A stretch of DNA of 64,000 nucleotides from Massilia violaceinigra (GCF_002752675.1 NZ_CP024608.1:4836001-4900000), one strand, 5' to 3'; numbered from the stretch's first letter, positions 33,339-41,685 are shown. A program made the numbers and translations. The notes: generated by a model from the sequence alone, not told the origin.

Positions 33339-33877
33339 ACACGCTTGGCGGGCGGGCCAGCGCTCTGCATCGTCGGTCCAAGCGGATATGCATGATGTAC
33401 ACGCCTACCAGCATCGACACCATCTTCCAGACCTAGACGTATTAGCGCACGTAGCGGGGGCAGTCCGGTGCGATGGCCCCGGGAACATCAGTTATCAAGT
33501 TGGTCATAAATTGGGGGCGGCTGCGCGAGGTTGTCGACTCGGGAAAGTGATTGGCATGTTGATATTATTGCCATTTCAGGCATATAATGCATGACTTTTT
33601 AGAAATGTTGTCAGGGTATTGGCAGAGCCATGATCTGATTTCGTGACGCAATGCGACATGATAGCCGCGATGCGGCGGCGCTGAAGCTGCTCTTTCGGCC
33701 GTCCATCGCACTAGCACGCCGACCTGCGTCGGCGCACCGAAGGCAGCACGAAACATCATGCTGCGGTTCGGTGGCGGATCGATGGGGATGACGCTCTGCA
33801 CAGCGCGATGGTCGCCGGCAAAATGAAGCGCCGACCCGATTTTCTTCCCCCCGATTCCGTCAACGAGAGTCACTGCA
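33339..33877. other. 539-base gene-free stretch upstream of the Rhs operon
   Basis: No convincing gene is present here. One reading frame continues into it from an alternative frame of the EAL gene but has no family resemblance. The stretch contains a good sigma-70 promoter (separate entry) and a small GCCGAC...GTCGGC stem near 33718-33735. It probably serves as the regulatory and leader region of the chaperone-effector operon. Confidence 0.5.
33559..33588 (+). promoter_or_regulatory. Sigma-70 promoter upstream of the eag-rhs operon
   Basis: TTGATA (33559-33564) and a perfect TATAAT (33583-33588) are separated by 18 bases. This is the best promoter match in the window. Transcription would begin near 33595, giving a leader of about 280 nt before the chaperone gene, unusually long for a simple operon. 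Confidence 0.65.
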
Positions 33878-34354
33878 ATGAGCCAATACAATTTGGACGA
33901 AGCGAGCTTCGATCTGCACCCTGATCTGAAAGACCGCACGGTCAATCAATTCATCATCAACGATAACGGACCGAGCGATTTCTCGTTCGTCATCTCACGC
34001 GCCGAGAACTTCGCCGAGACCACGGTGGACGCTTTCGCCGAGCACCTGGCCGGCGAGTTGCGCAAGGCATTACCGAAATTCGAACTGGTCAACAAACGCG
34101 CGTTGCTCGTCGATGGCTCGGCGGCGGTGGAATTGCACTACACATGGCGCAATGGCGACAGCGAGATGCACCAGCGCCAGGTTGCCGTCTTCGTGCGTGC
34201 CGCCAGCGAGGAGGGGACCAAGGCATTGCTGCTGACCGGCACCAGCCATGGCGCCTTCAAGGACGAGTGGAATACGGCGTTCGAGACCATGCTCGGCAGC
34301 ATGCGTTTGCACGCGCCGGTGCCGGCCGCGGGCCAAGCTGACCAGGAGTCCTGA
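33878..34354 (+). CDS. Eag-type (DcrB/DUF1795) T6SS effector chaperone
   Basis: This 158-residue soluble protein is of the DcrB/DUF1795 type, recognisable from FDLHPDLKDRTVNQFIIN near the start and the mid-protein basic-aromatic strand VELHYTWRNGDSEMHQRQV. Eag chaperones bind the N-terminal transmembrane helices of prePAAR-containing T6SS effectors and load them onto the VgrG spike. The next gene, starting directly after this stop, encodes exactly such an effector, which strongly supports the role. No other T6SS structural genes are in the window, so the apparatus must be elsewhere. Confidence 0.87.
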   Translation: MSQYNLDEASFDLHPDLKDRTVNQFIINDNGPSDFSFVISRAENFAETTVDAFAEHLAGELRKALPKFELVNKRALLVDGSAAVELHYTWRNGDSEMHQRQVAVFVRAASEEGTKALLLTGTSHGAFKDEWNTAFETMLGSMRLHAPVPAAGQADQES

Positions 34355-37300
34355 TTGGGCGCGGCGGCCGCACGTGTCGACGATCCCATCGCCCATACCC
34401 ATGCGATAGGCGGTTTGATCACCGGCCTGGTGATCGGCGCGCTGACCGGTGCCTTCATCATCGGCACCGGCGGCCTGGGGCTGGTGGCGGTGGCCGCGGC
34501 GGTGGGGGTCACGGCCGGTGCCGCCGGCATCGGGGAAGTAGTCGGTTCGATGAATGTGACGGACAAGGTCTTCGGCGCCAACCTGACCGGGGTGGTCAAG
34601 ACCGGCTCGCAGAACGTCTATGCGAATGGCCAGGAGGCCGCACGAGCCCACCTCTCCACCGCGGAATGCGCCAGCCATGGACCGACTCCCCAGCTCGTCG
34701 TGCAAGGCTCGTCCACGGTATTCGTCAACGGCCAGCCCTTCGCCCGCGTCGGCGACATGATCAGTTGCAGCGCGAAGATCCATGCGGGCTCCCACAACGT
34801 CTTCGTCGGCGGCGCGACCATCACTACCGATATTGACTTGATCACGCCGGAGGTGCCGGGCTGGGTCCACACGACCCTGTTGGTGGCCGGATTGGCCAGC
34901 GCCACGGTGCTGGCCGGCCCCCTGGTCGCCCTCGGCGGACTGGCGCTTGGCATGGCGGGCGGCAAGGGCGGCGAATACGTCGGCGGACTGATGTTCGGCG
35001 AAGGGTCGGACGGCCAGAAAGCCATGATGCTGGCCGGTAGCATGCTCGGGGGCGCGGCCGGCGCCAAGGGCGGCGCATGGCTCGGCAACAAGTACATTCC
35101 CACTCCCACCACGCCGGCCATGGCCTTCGTCAAGGGCGGCGTACCCGGCGTCGCCAAATTCAACCCCGCCAACGAGCGTCCCAACGGGACGAAATGCAAG
35201 TGCGGCGATCCGATCGACGTCATCACGGGCGACGTCATCCTGGAACAAACCGACTTTGCCTTGCCGGGCGTGCTGCCCATCGTACTGCGGCGCGTTCACA
35301 CCTCTGGCAATCCGGTCGGGACGGTATTCGGCAAGGCCTGGGCCAGTACCTGGGGGCAATGGATCGAAGTAAGTAATGACGCGGAACTGGTGTTCCATGC
35401 CGAGGATGGCGCCTCGATGCGCTTTGCCATGCCCGACATGGGCGCAAGCGTCACGCATGCTGTCTACCAGGCTGTTCGCGTGACCCGGCTCGACGGCCAC
35501 TTTCTGATTGAGCAACGGCATCAACCTGCCTTGCGTTTCGAGCAAAGCGCTGCAACGCACTGGCGTCTGGCGGCCATCACGGACCGCAACGCGAACCGGA
35601 TTGCACTGGTCTACACTGGCGCTGTCCTGACCGAAGTGCGCCACAGCGGCGGCACGCGGCTCAAGGTCGAGGCGAGCGAACATGCGATCACCCGCATCAG
35701 TCTGCTGCACCCCGAGGGTGGCCAGACCACGCTGACCAGCTACACCTACCACGCCGACGGCGAGTTGGCGGCCATCGTCAACAGCAGCGGCTTGCCGCTG
35801 ACATACACCTATGACGACGCCCATCGCCTGACCCGATGGCAGGACCGCAATGGCGTGTGGATCGGCTACCGCTACGACGCCAGGGGGCGCTGCGAACAGA
35901 CCAGCGGCGGTGGCGGCGGCCATATGACCGGCGGTTTCGTCTACGACGACGCGCGCAAGGTCAACACCTACACCGATTCGCTGGGCCACGCCACCGAATA
36001 CCACTACAACGACGCCTACCAGGTCATCAAGGAAGTCGATGCCCGCGGCGGTGTCAGCCAGTTCGACTACGACGCCAACTGCAATCTGCTTGCCGTCCTG
36101 ACGCCGGGGGGCGCGGTACTGCGCTGGGCTTATGATGCGCGTGGCAACACGGTCGGCCACATCGATGCGTTGAGCAAGGAAACTGTCGTCGCTTACAACC
36201 TGCTGGACCTGCCGGTGGCAGTGACCTCGCCCGACGGCAAGCGCATCGAACGCGGTTACGACGAACGTGGCAACCTGGTCCGGGTCGGGGGCGGCGGCGC
36301 CTGGACGCGCTTCGAGCATGACGCTCAGGGCAATGTGCTGCGCGTCATCAATCCGGCCGGAGCGCAGGCCGCCTTCGCGCACGATGAGCGCGGGCTGCTG
36401 ACCAGTGCCACCGATTGGCTGGGCAACCCGACCCGGCTCACGCGCGACGCCTTCGGCCGCGTCATCGCGCGCACCGACCCGCAGCAATATACCAGCCACT
36501 ACGTCTACAACGTCGAAGGCTTGCCGCTGGAGATTACCTTGCCGGGTGGAAGCCGCCACCTTGCCAAGTATGATCCCGAAGGCAATTGCATCGCACGTAC
36601 CGATGCGCTGGGCAACGTGACGCGCCACGCTTATGGTGCCTTCGACAGGCTGACCCAGACGACCGAGGCCAACGGCGCTGTCACGCGCTATGAGTACGAT
36701 ACCGAGCTGCGCCTGAGCGCCGTCGTCAATCCCATGGGCGAGCGCTGGAGCTATCTCAGGAACGCCACCGGGCAAGTCATCGCGGAAACCGATTTCGCCG
36801 GCCGCACCGTTCACTACGAGGTCGACGCCGACGGTCTGGTGATCGGGAAACGCACGCCGTCGGGCCAGCACACGCGCTACCTGCGCAATCACGCGGGCCA
36901 GCTGATCGAACAGATCGCCAGCGAGGGCAGCACCCGCTACGCCTACGATGCGCTGGGCCGCCTGGAGAGCGCCGTCAATGCCGACAGCGACATCCGCTTC
37001 GAGCGCGATGCGCATGGCCGCGTCGTCAGGGAAACCCAGAATGGCCGCAGCATCGTCAGCGGCTACGACCTGATGGGCCGGCGCACCGAGCGCAGCAGTT
37101 CTGGCGGGCACAGCAGCGTGTGGGAATTCGACGCCAACAGCTTGCCGATCGAGCTGACGCTGCCCGATGCACAGATGTTCAGCTTTCTTTACGACAGTGG
37201 CGGCCGTGAAACAGGGCGCCAATTGCCGGGTGGTGCCCGCATCGAGCAGGAATACGACCCGCTCAACCGCCCGACCCGCCAATGGACCGGCATCGCGGCG

Positions 37301-38743
37301 GACAAGGGCCGGCAGGCGCGTACGCTGCAGGAACGCGCGGTCAATTACGACGGTAACGGCAATCCGCGCAAGCTGGGCGACCGCAGCACCGGCGTCGTCG
37401 ACATCGGTTACGACAGTGTTGGGCGGGTTACGCAGGCGAGCCGCGGTAATGGAGGCGAGCAATACGCCTACGATCTGGCGGGCAACCTGATCGACGCGAT
37501 CAAGCAAAAAGCGCTGCTCGACACCGATGACGGCAACGCCGATACGCGCGGACAACGCGTCCACCAGCGCGGAAAGCTCATGCAAGCTGGCAAGGTCAAG
37601 TATGAATACGACCTGGAAGGCCGCGTCATTACGCGTATCGAAGGCAAGCGCTGGGGCCGGCAGCAGCACTGGCACTATGTCTGGAACAGCGAGAATCGCC
37701 TCAAGCGCGTGATCACGCCCGATGGCGATGCCTGGGAATACATCTACGATGCCCTGGGCCGCAGGCTGACCAAAAAGCAGGTGCCGAGCGATCGCGCTGC
37801 GCGCTTTACGGAAGTGGAATACCTGTGGGATGGCCACACGGTCGCGGAAGAAAGGCGCTTTGGGCGAAAGCCGGACGGCAAGGGCGGATCGGACCTCATC
37901 GAGGAAATTTGCGCCGTCTGGGACTATGAGCCGGACAGTTTCAGGCCGCTCGCCAAGACCGAGACGATCCGGCGCAGGGGCAAGGAAACCAGCAAAACGT
38001 ACGCGGTGGTTCTCGACCATATCGGGACGCCGAAGGAACTGATCGACGCCGACGGCGGCATCGCGTGGCAGGCGAAGAGCAATTTGTGGGGCGAGATCGA
38101 GGAAACGACGGTCAGCCAGACCGACTGTCCGATCCGCTTCCAGGGGCAGTATTACGATGCCGAGTCGAAGCTGGCGTACAACTGGCATCGCTATTATGAT
38201 GCGAGTACCGGGCGGTATCTGACGCCGGATCCGCTGGGATTGACGGGTGGGCCGAATCCGTACGCCTATGTGGATAATCCGTTGAGTTCCACGGATCCGC
38301 TGGGGCTAATGGACGCCTGCAAATCGGCAACATCGGGTGCGGATGATGCGGCGGATGCGGGTACCGTGACGGTGTTCCGCGTGCAAGGCGGTACGCCGCC
38401 ACTGGCTAGTCGCAACATCATTTCGATCGACGCCGATGGCAATCCCATCATTCAGAATACGACCTTAAATATCAGTATCGGAGATCCCTTGCATGCCGCC
38501 CATTTCCAGACTTTGCGGCCCGGTAGTAAGGTTGTATCGTTCGAAATACCGAAATGGATGGATAATTTCATACAAGAAAGTGCGATTCCCCAGGCAGGCT
38601 ACCGAAGCAACCCGCTTAATCAAGGCGGGAAGGCTCCGAAACTGGTGGATCCGACAACCCCGGGCCGTTCGTACGAATTGCCGTCGGTGTGGGCGGAAAT
38701 GTTGCAAGAAAATGCAGTGCCAGGATCAGGGAAAATCGAATGA
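34355..38743 (+). CDS. PAAR-Rhs type VI secretion effector with C-terminal toxin domain
   Basis: This 1462-residue polymorphic toxin is predicted to be delivered on the T6SS spike. Residues 5-14 (AARVDDPIAH) fit the prePAAR motif AARxxDxxxH. A hydrophobic helical pair lies at 17-60, a PAAR tip domain at about 65-165 and a second hydrophobic stretch at 172-245. The Rhs/YD-repeat cocoon spans about 275-1310 and ends in the self-cleavage type motif DPLGL at 1314-1318. The last 144 residues are the toxin. Its start (VTVFRVQGG) and its SFEIPKWMDNFI segment belong to no family I can name; an ADP-ribosyltransferase-like fold is only a guess. The TTG start directly follows the chaperone stop and has CAGGAG upstream. 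Base composition falls towards AT in the toxin part. Confidence 0.92.
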   Translation: MGAAAARVDDPIAHTHAIGGLITGLVIGALTGAFIIGTGGLGLVAVAAAVGVTAGAAGIGEVVGSMNVTDKVFGANLTGVVKTGSQNVYANGQEAARAHLSTAECASHGPTPQLVVQGSSTVFVNGQPFARVGDMISCSAKIHAGSHNVFVGGATITTDIDLITPEVPGWVHTTLLVAGLASATVLAGPLVALGGLALGMAGGKGGEYVGGLMFGEGSDGQKAMMLAGSMLGGAAGAKGGAWLGNKYIPTPTTPAMAFVKGGVPGVAKFNPANERPNGTKCKCGDPIDVITGDVILEQTDFALPGVLPIVLRRVHTSGNPVGTVFGKAWASTWGQWIEVSNDAELVFHAEDGASMRFAMPDMGASVTHAVYQAVRVTRLDGHFLIEQRHQPALRFEQSAATHWRLAAITDRNANRIALVYTGAVLTEVRHSGGTRLKVEASEHAITRISLLHPEGGQTTLTSYTYHADGELAAIVNSSGLPLTYTYDDAHRLTRWQDRNGVWIGYRYDARGRCEQTSGGGGGHMTGGFVYDDARKVNTYTDSLGHATEYHYNDAYQVIKEVDARGGVSQFDYDANCNLLAVLTPGGAVLRWAYDARGNTVGHIDALSKETVVAYNLLDLPVAVTSPDGKRIERGYDERGNLVRVGGGGAWTRFEHDAQGNVLRVINPAGAQAAFAHDERGLLTSATDWLGNPTRLTRDAFGRVIARTDPQQYTSHYVYNVEGLPLEITLPGGSRHLAKYDPEGNCIARTDALGNVTRHAYGAFDRLTQTTEANGAVTRYEYDTELRLSAVVNPMGERWSYLRNATGQVIAETDFAGRTVHYEVDADGLVIGKRTPSGQHTRYLRNHAGQLIEQIASEGSTRYAYDALGRLESAVNADSDIRFERDAHGRVVRETQNGRSIVSGYDLMGRRTERSSSGGHSSVWEFDANSLPIELTLPDAQMFSFLYDSGGRETGRQLPGGARIEQEYDPLNRPTRQWTGIAADKGRQARTLQERAVNYDGNGNPRKLGDRSTGVVDIGYDSVGRVTQASRGNGGEQYAYDLAGNLIDAIKQKALLDTDDGNADTRGQRVHQRGKLMQAGKVKYEYDLEGRVITRIEGKRWGRQQHWHYVWNSENRLKRVITPDGDAWEYIYDALGRRLTKKQVPSDRAARFTEVEYLWDGHTVAEERRFGRKPDGKGGSDLIEEICAVWDYEPDSFRPLAKTETIRRRGKETSKTYAVVLDHIGTPKELIDADGGIAWQAKSNLWGEIEETTVSQTDCPIRFQGQYYDAESKLAYNWHRYYDASTGRYLTPDPLGLTGGPNPYAYVDNPLSSTDPLGLMDACKSATSGADDAADAGTVTVFRVQGGTPPLASRNIISIDADGNPIIQNTTLNISIGDPLHAAHFQTLRPGSKVVSFEIPKWMDNFIQESAIPQAGYRSNPLNQGGKAPKLVDPTTPGRSYELPSVWAEMLQENAVPGSGKIE

Positions 38744-39336
38744 ACAATCAGGAAAATCTGAGTGGGGCAGCGTTAGCTGACCTGCTCGATGAACAAAATG
38801 TGGTGGCCGTGGTTCGCTACAAAGGGGCTATTCAGTGGTGCTTATCAGACCGTGACAACTGGGTACTTGACTGGAACAAGTGGTGGGGTGCGTTCGCTGC
38901 GGCGGGCCACCAGGTTCCAGCGTTGAGTGCGGCTGTTGCGCAACGATCAGGCATTGCGATTGTTAACGAGGAGTCGACCGAAGCTTTTTTAAACGCAAAA
39001 GAGGTTATCCCTCTGGATGCCGGTTTATTGCGGCAGGTTCTGCTGGAGTACTTTCCAAATGCGCAGTCGTGGTGGGATGTCAGCTTTTTGTTTCCCGTTG
39101 CCTTCGTTGATTTCGATGCCAAGCGTTTCGCCGGTTTTTATCAAGATGGTCCAAGGCTGGAACAGTACGTTCCAGACGGATGGCTAGGCGAGTTTGCCGA
39201 CTTCGCCAATACCTACCCTGAAGAGATTTTTCCCGCGGCAGATAAATTCTGGATCGTTGATGGCAGGGACTTGCTGCATGAATTGAACGAGCGTGGGCGG
39301 GATCTCGAGTCTGGCAATGCCGCCGGTGAAGTTTAA
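38740..39336 (+). CDS. Putative cognate immunity protein of the Rhs toxin
   Basis: This 198-residue protein has no signal peptide or membrane span, so it is expected in the cytoplasm. It is acidic and rich in Trp and Phe (WVLDWNKWWGAF, SWWDVSFLFPVAF). Its ATG overlaps the effector stop (ATGA), the standard placement for an Rhs immunity gene. I recognise no named family, so the immunity role rests on position, size and expression coupling. A cytoplasmic immunity protein would imply a cytoplasmic toxin target. Confidence 0.75.
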   Translation: MNNQENLSGAALADLLDEQNVVAVVRYKGAIQWCLSDRDNWVLDWNKWWGAFAAAGHQVPALSAAVAQRSGIAIVNEESTEAFLNAKEVIPLDAGLLRQVLLEYFPNAQSWWDVSFLFPVAFVDFDAKRFAGFYQDGPRLEQYVPDGWLGEFADFANTYPEEIFPAADKFWIVDGRDLLHELNERGRDLESGNAAGEV

Positions 39337-39344
39337 TCCCGAGC

Positions 39345-39590
39345 GATCTTGCGACGGGCGTCGGTTTAACTCGGGCCATTGCTGGCTGGTGATTTCTTTC
39401 ACGTAGAGCAGTTCGCGCAACAGGGGGCATTCCACTAGGCGTGAATGGAGCCGTCAAGCCGCCAATACGGGGCCAGCAATCGTGCACAAGCATGCCCAGG
39501 CGCTTGGGCAGGATGCCATACACGTCGCCGATCACTTTGGCGGTGCACACGCATGGCAACATTTGACCCTGGGCCAAATTGCCGGGTGGC
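39345..39590 (-). pseudogene. IS66-family transposase remnant
   Basis: Minus-strand translation gives pieces of an IS66 TnpC transposase spread over three frames. GILPKRLGMLVHDCW comes first, then APYWRLDGSIHA, then PLLRELLYVKEITSQQWPE. Intact IS66 transposases have these in one run (VHDxW, HALCNAHLLRELL). Frameshifts and a missing remainder mean it is dead. No IS ends or target duplications are recognised. It separates the cognate immunity gene from the orphan immunity-like genes. Confidence 0.75.
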
Positions 39591-39634
39591 AGCCCCCACC
39601 CAGCTATGTGGGTCGAAGTATTGGGAGTTCATCA

Positions 39635-40060
39635 GTGAATGCATCAGTGAATGTGGAAAAAAGTGTTGACCTTTATGGTTTGCGGCCAAGCAACGACGAT
39701 CAGCTTGCAGGTATTAGAAAAATATTGGATGGTGAGACTGAGAAGGAACGTCGAAAGCAAGGCGATGGCGACACTGAATTGATGAAGTTGAGTTGTATTC
39801 AATTATTTAGTCGAGGTATATTGAACGATATTTTAAGAATTTGGAGCGCAAAAACGGCCAGTATGGATGCAGATTGTTCGATCGATATTCAACTTTTATG
39901 TGGGGCTGGGCTCGATGCTACTATAGAGTTTTTGAAAAAAACGGATAATGATTTGGCTCGCAGTGCTTTGTTGCGTATTGGTAAGTGTGAGGCTACTGGG
40001 GATTTCGAAGACTTCACGATCCACCAGAAAATGAAATTTTGTGAAGAATATTATTCATAA
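39635..40060 (+). CDS. Orphan immunity-like protein
   Basis: This is a 141-residue helical, cytoplasmic-type protein with markedly AT-rich codons. Its central part (ELMKLSCIQLFSRGILNDILRIWSAK and the ..CSIDIQLLCGAGLDATIEFL.. region, about residues 48-95) matches a type of small protein I have seen downstream of Rhs toxins; no formal family can be given. GTG at 39635, with GGGAG seven bases upstream, is the best start. The frame stays open further upstream only because it runs antisense through the IS66 remnant. It has no toxin partner here, so it is probably an orphan immunity gene kept from an earlier Rhs tip. Confidence 0.6.
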   Translation: MNASVNVEKSVDLYGLRPSNDDQLAGIRKILDGETEKERRKQGDGDTELMKLSCIQLFSRGILNDILRIWSAKTASMDADCSIDIQLLCGAGLDATIEFLKKTDNDLARSALLRIGKCEATGDFEDFTIHQKMKFCEEYYS

Positions 40061-40314
40061 CTATTTCTGGGTAAGAGAAAAGATATGCGTCTAGGTTCTG
40101 AAGCAAGATCTGGTTGTTGGGAATGAGATCTGCCCCACGTCGTTTTGATTGAAACTTGACTTCCGCCACCATATCGTGTCGCACTGTGAGTGCAATCCTA
40201 ACTGACAAGACCCGCATGGTTGTATACGCGTTCAGGCAGCGCATCGTGTTGAACAGTATTTCAGCTTGCATGATCAGATCAGATCAGGTTGAGTCGCGTT
40301 GATGGTATGGCGTA
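40061..40314. other. 254-base stretch without an assignable gene
   Basis: No gene is assigned here. A minus-strand 85-codon frame (40014-40271) with VLSVRIALTVRHDMVAEVKF looks protein-like and could be another transposase scrap, but I cannot match it to a family. Three direct GATCA units occur at about 40271-40286. Confidence 0.3.
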
Positions 40315-40620
40315 TTGATTAAGCGTCAGAGCCACGCGCTCGCGGAAAGCCAGGCGGAGTTATACAAAAATGGTTGGATTTTTCCGGCTAGACCAATGAA
40401 TTGGATCAGTCTCGTATTTTACGGAGGCAATCTTAATGAGCGTGCCACTCAGTTTTTGAAAAATTGCCTTGAAAAAATATCGGCCTTGAATTTAGAATTC
40501 TGCGGGACATTTTTTGTTGACGATGAGGACGGTGATGATTCACGTTTATGGATGTTAAATGAGGGGAGCTTTTCAGATATTAAACGCAATTTCTCAGTAA
40601 AGCCAAAGTTAATCGACTAA
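40315..40620 (+). CDS. Small orphan protein, possibly a 5'-truncated immunity gene
   Basis: This AT-rich frame of 101 codons encodes a soluble, acidic protein (FCGTFFVDDEDGDDSRLWMLNEGSF). The only start giving the full length is TTG 40315, without a clear ribosome binding site; the next is ATG 40396. The protein begins in mid-helix (HALAESQAELYKNGW), suggesting that its 5' end was lost. Composition and location match the other immunity-like genes of this island. No family is recognised. Confidence 0.4.
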   Translation: MIKRQSHALAESQAELYKNGWIFPARPMNWISLVFYGGNLNERATQFLKNCLEKISALNLEFCGTFFVDDEDGDDSRLWMLNEGSFSDIKRNFSVKPKLID

Positions 40621-40703
40621 TCCGTAAATGCTAACCATTTCTTATCGAGTCGCCCATCGGCTTAGGCTGGAGGTAGTTCAGAAACGCGGGCAGGTCATCT
40701 CGA

Positions 40704-40848
40704 TTCCATGGATGACGCCGGCCACAACAGACTGGTTTGATGCGGGCACGCTAGAACCGCCTTAAGCGTGATCATGCTTGGTGCAGATGCTTGGGAGTTC
40801 ACCTCCGATGCCTTAGGCGCAGGCTGACGAAAAAGCAAGCCCGAGGAT
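40704..40848 (+). pseudogene. Decayed rhs-core fragment
   Basis: This stretch aligns with the intact effector gene at about 37650-37790. The best part, 40750-40846, corresponds to codons for ENRLKRVITPDGDAWEYIYD and the following ALGRRLTKKQ. Agreement is roughly four bases in five, with small deletions that break the frame. It marks where an earlier rhs 3' end was joined. The next gene (40889) is therefore likely the immunity gene of that lost tip. Confidence 0.72.
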
Positions 40849-40888
40849 AATTATCCTGTCGTTCAGAGAACAACGAATATACAAAAAA

Positions 40889-41401
40889 ATGGCGTGGGAT
40901 ATAAATATTGTAGATATCGGGGAGCTCCAAGCGCCTGATCGGGTGCAGGTATTCGATTTTTCAGTCGCTCTTGAGAAAGCCTTTTCTTATCCGGATGATT
41001 TCTTCGTCATAGAGTGGAATGGTATTGGTTTAAAAATGCCATTTAGCTATTGTTTGTCTGATGTTCTTGAGGATGTTCTCGACATTATTGAAGAGTTGAT
41101 GAAAGCAGAGGCGGGGGAATATTACACCGGCTTTTCCCCTAATGAAGTTTTCGACTGCGATTGGCGACTTGATTGGAAGGGGGATCGACTGGAAATATCG
41201 GCGGAATGGCGGCAAGGCCTGCTTCCAATTGACGAGCTGGTTGAACATTGTTCCAAATGCATAGTTAGCAAAGAACATTTCCTTATGTCATGGCGGACGC
41301 TTTTTGAATACTGCGTCAAGAAATTGAGTGAAATTAATTTCGACTATGAATCTAATGAGCAATCTTTGCAAATAAGTAGAATGATCTCAAACATAAATTA
41401 G
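40889..41401 (+). CDS. Orphan immunity-like protein downstream of the rhs fragment
   Basis: This 170-residue protein has no signal peptide, is acidic, and contains several aromatic clusters (MAWDINIVDIG, YPDDFFVIEWNGIGLKMPFSY, FDCDWRLDWKGDRLEISAEW). Codon use is AT-rich, unlike the core genes. The ATG follows an A-rich run rather than a clear ribosome binding site. Its place 40 bases after a decayed rhs-core fragment suggests it was once the immunity gene of a displaced Rhs tip. No named family recognised. Confidence 0.6.
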   Translation: MAWDINIVDIGELQAPDRVQVFDFSVALEKAFSYPDDFFVIEWNGIGLKMPFSYCLSDVLEDVLDIIEELMKAEAGEYYTGFSPNEVFDCDWRLDWKGDRLEISAEWRQGLLPIDELVEHCSKCIVSKEHFLMSWRTLFEYCVKKLSEINFDYESNEQSLQISRMISNIN

Positions 41402-41502
41402 ATCGCCTGTTGTCACTTTGCTAGCGGAAATATTCCACGGAAAGAAATTGTTGGGATTGAAAAGGAATAAATGGATAGAGAATTCAAGCGGGAGGTGATG
41501 GA

Positions 41503-41685
41503 GTGCGTATTGAAATTTAAGATCTTGCGGCGGATTTATGTGAACTCCCTAAGATTGTGCGGAATATGTTTCTCAGTTGTGAGGGGCCACCTGAATCACG
41601 ACCGGAACAATTCGCTCGTCTTGAGGATGCGTGGGTGGATTTGGACGCTCTTGTCATGAATTGTCTACAACCTCCTGACGCATAA
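41503..41685 (+). pseudogene. Small gene interrupted by an early stop
   Basis: One frame reads a well-formed acidic peptide (DLAADLCELPKIVRNMFLSC, then PEQFARLEDAWVDLDALVMNCLQPPDA) ending at 41685. A GTG at 41503 with GGGAGG seven bases upstream would be its start, but TAA at 41518-41520 stops it after five codons. A different frame starting at ATG 41471 (62 codons, good ribosome binding site) covers the same DNA but reads less like a protein. A nonsense-inactivated immunity-type gene is the likeliest explanation. Confidence 0.45.

Noticed and set aside
34070..38188. 1372-codon open frame antisense to the rhs gene
   Set aside because: It mirrors the GC-rich codon pattern of the Rhs gene, has no domain features and no ribosome binding site. 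Other very long antisense frames (13395-15365, 24182-26476, 42476-46195, 46364-49180, 59088-62192) are shadows of the same kind.
40014..40271. Minus-strand 85-codon frame that looks like a transposase scrap
   Set aside because: It is suggestive (VLSVRIALTVRHDMVAEVKF) but could not be tied to any IS family. Recorded only as a note in the gap entry.
40271..40286. Three GATCA direct units as a possible repeat array or CRISPR-like feature
   Set aside because: Too short and without spacers. No CRISPR array was seen anywhere in the window.
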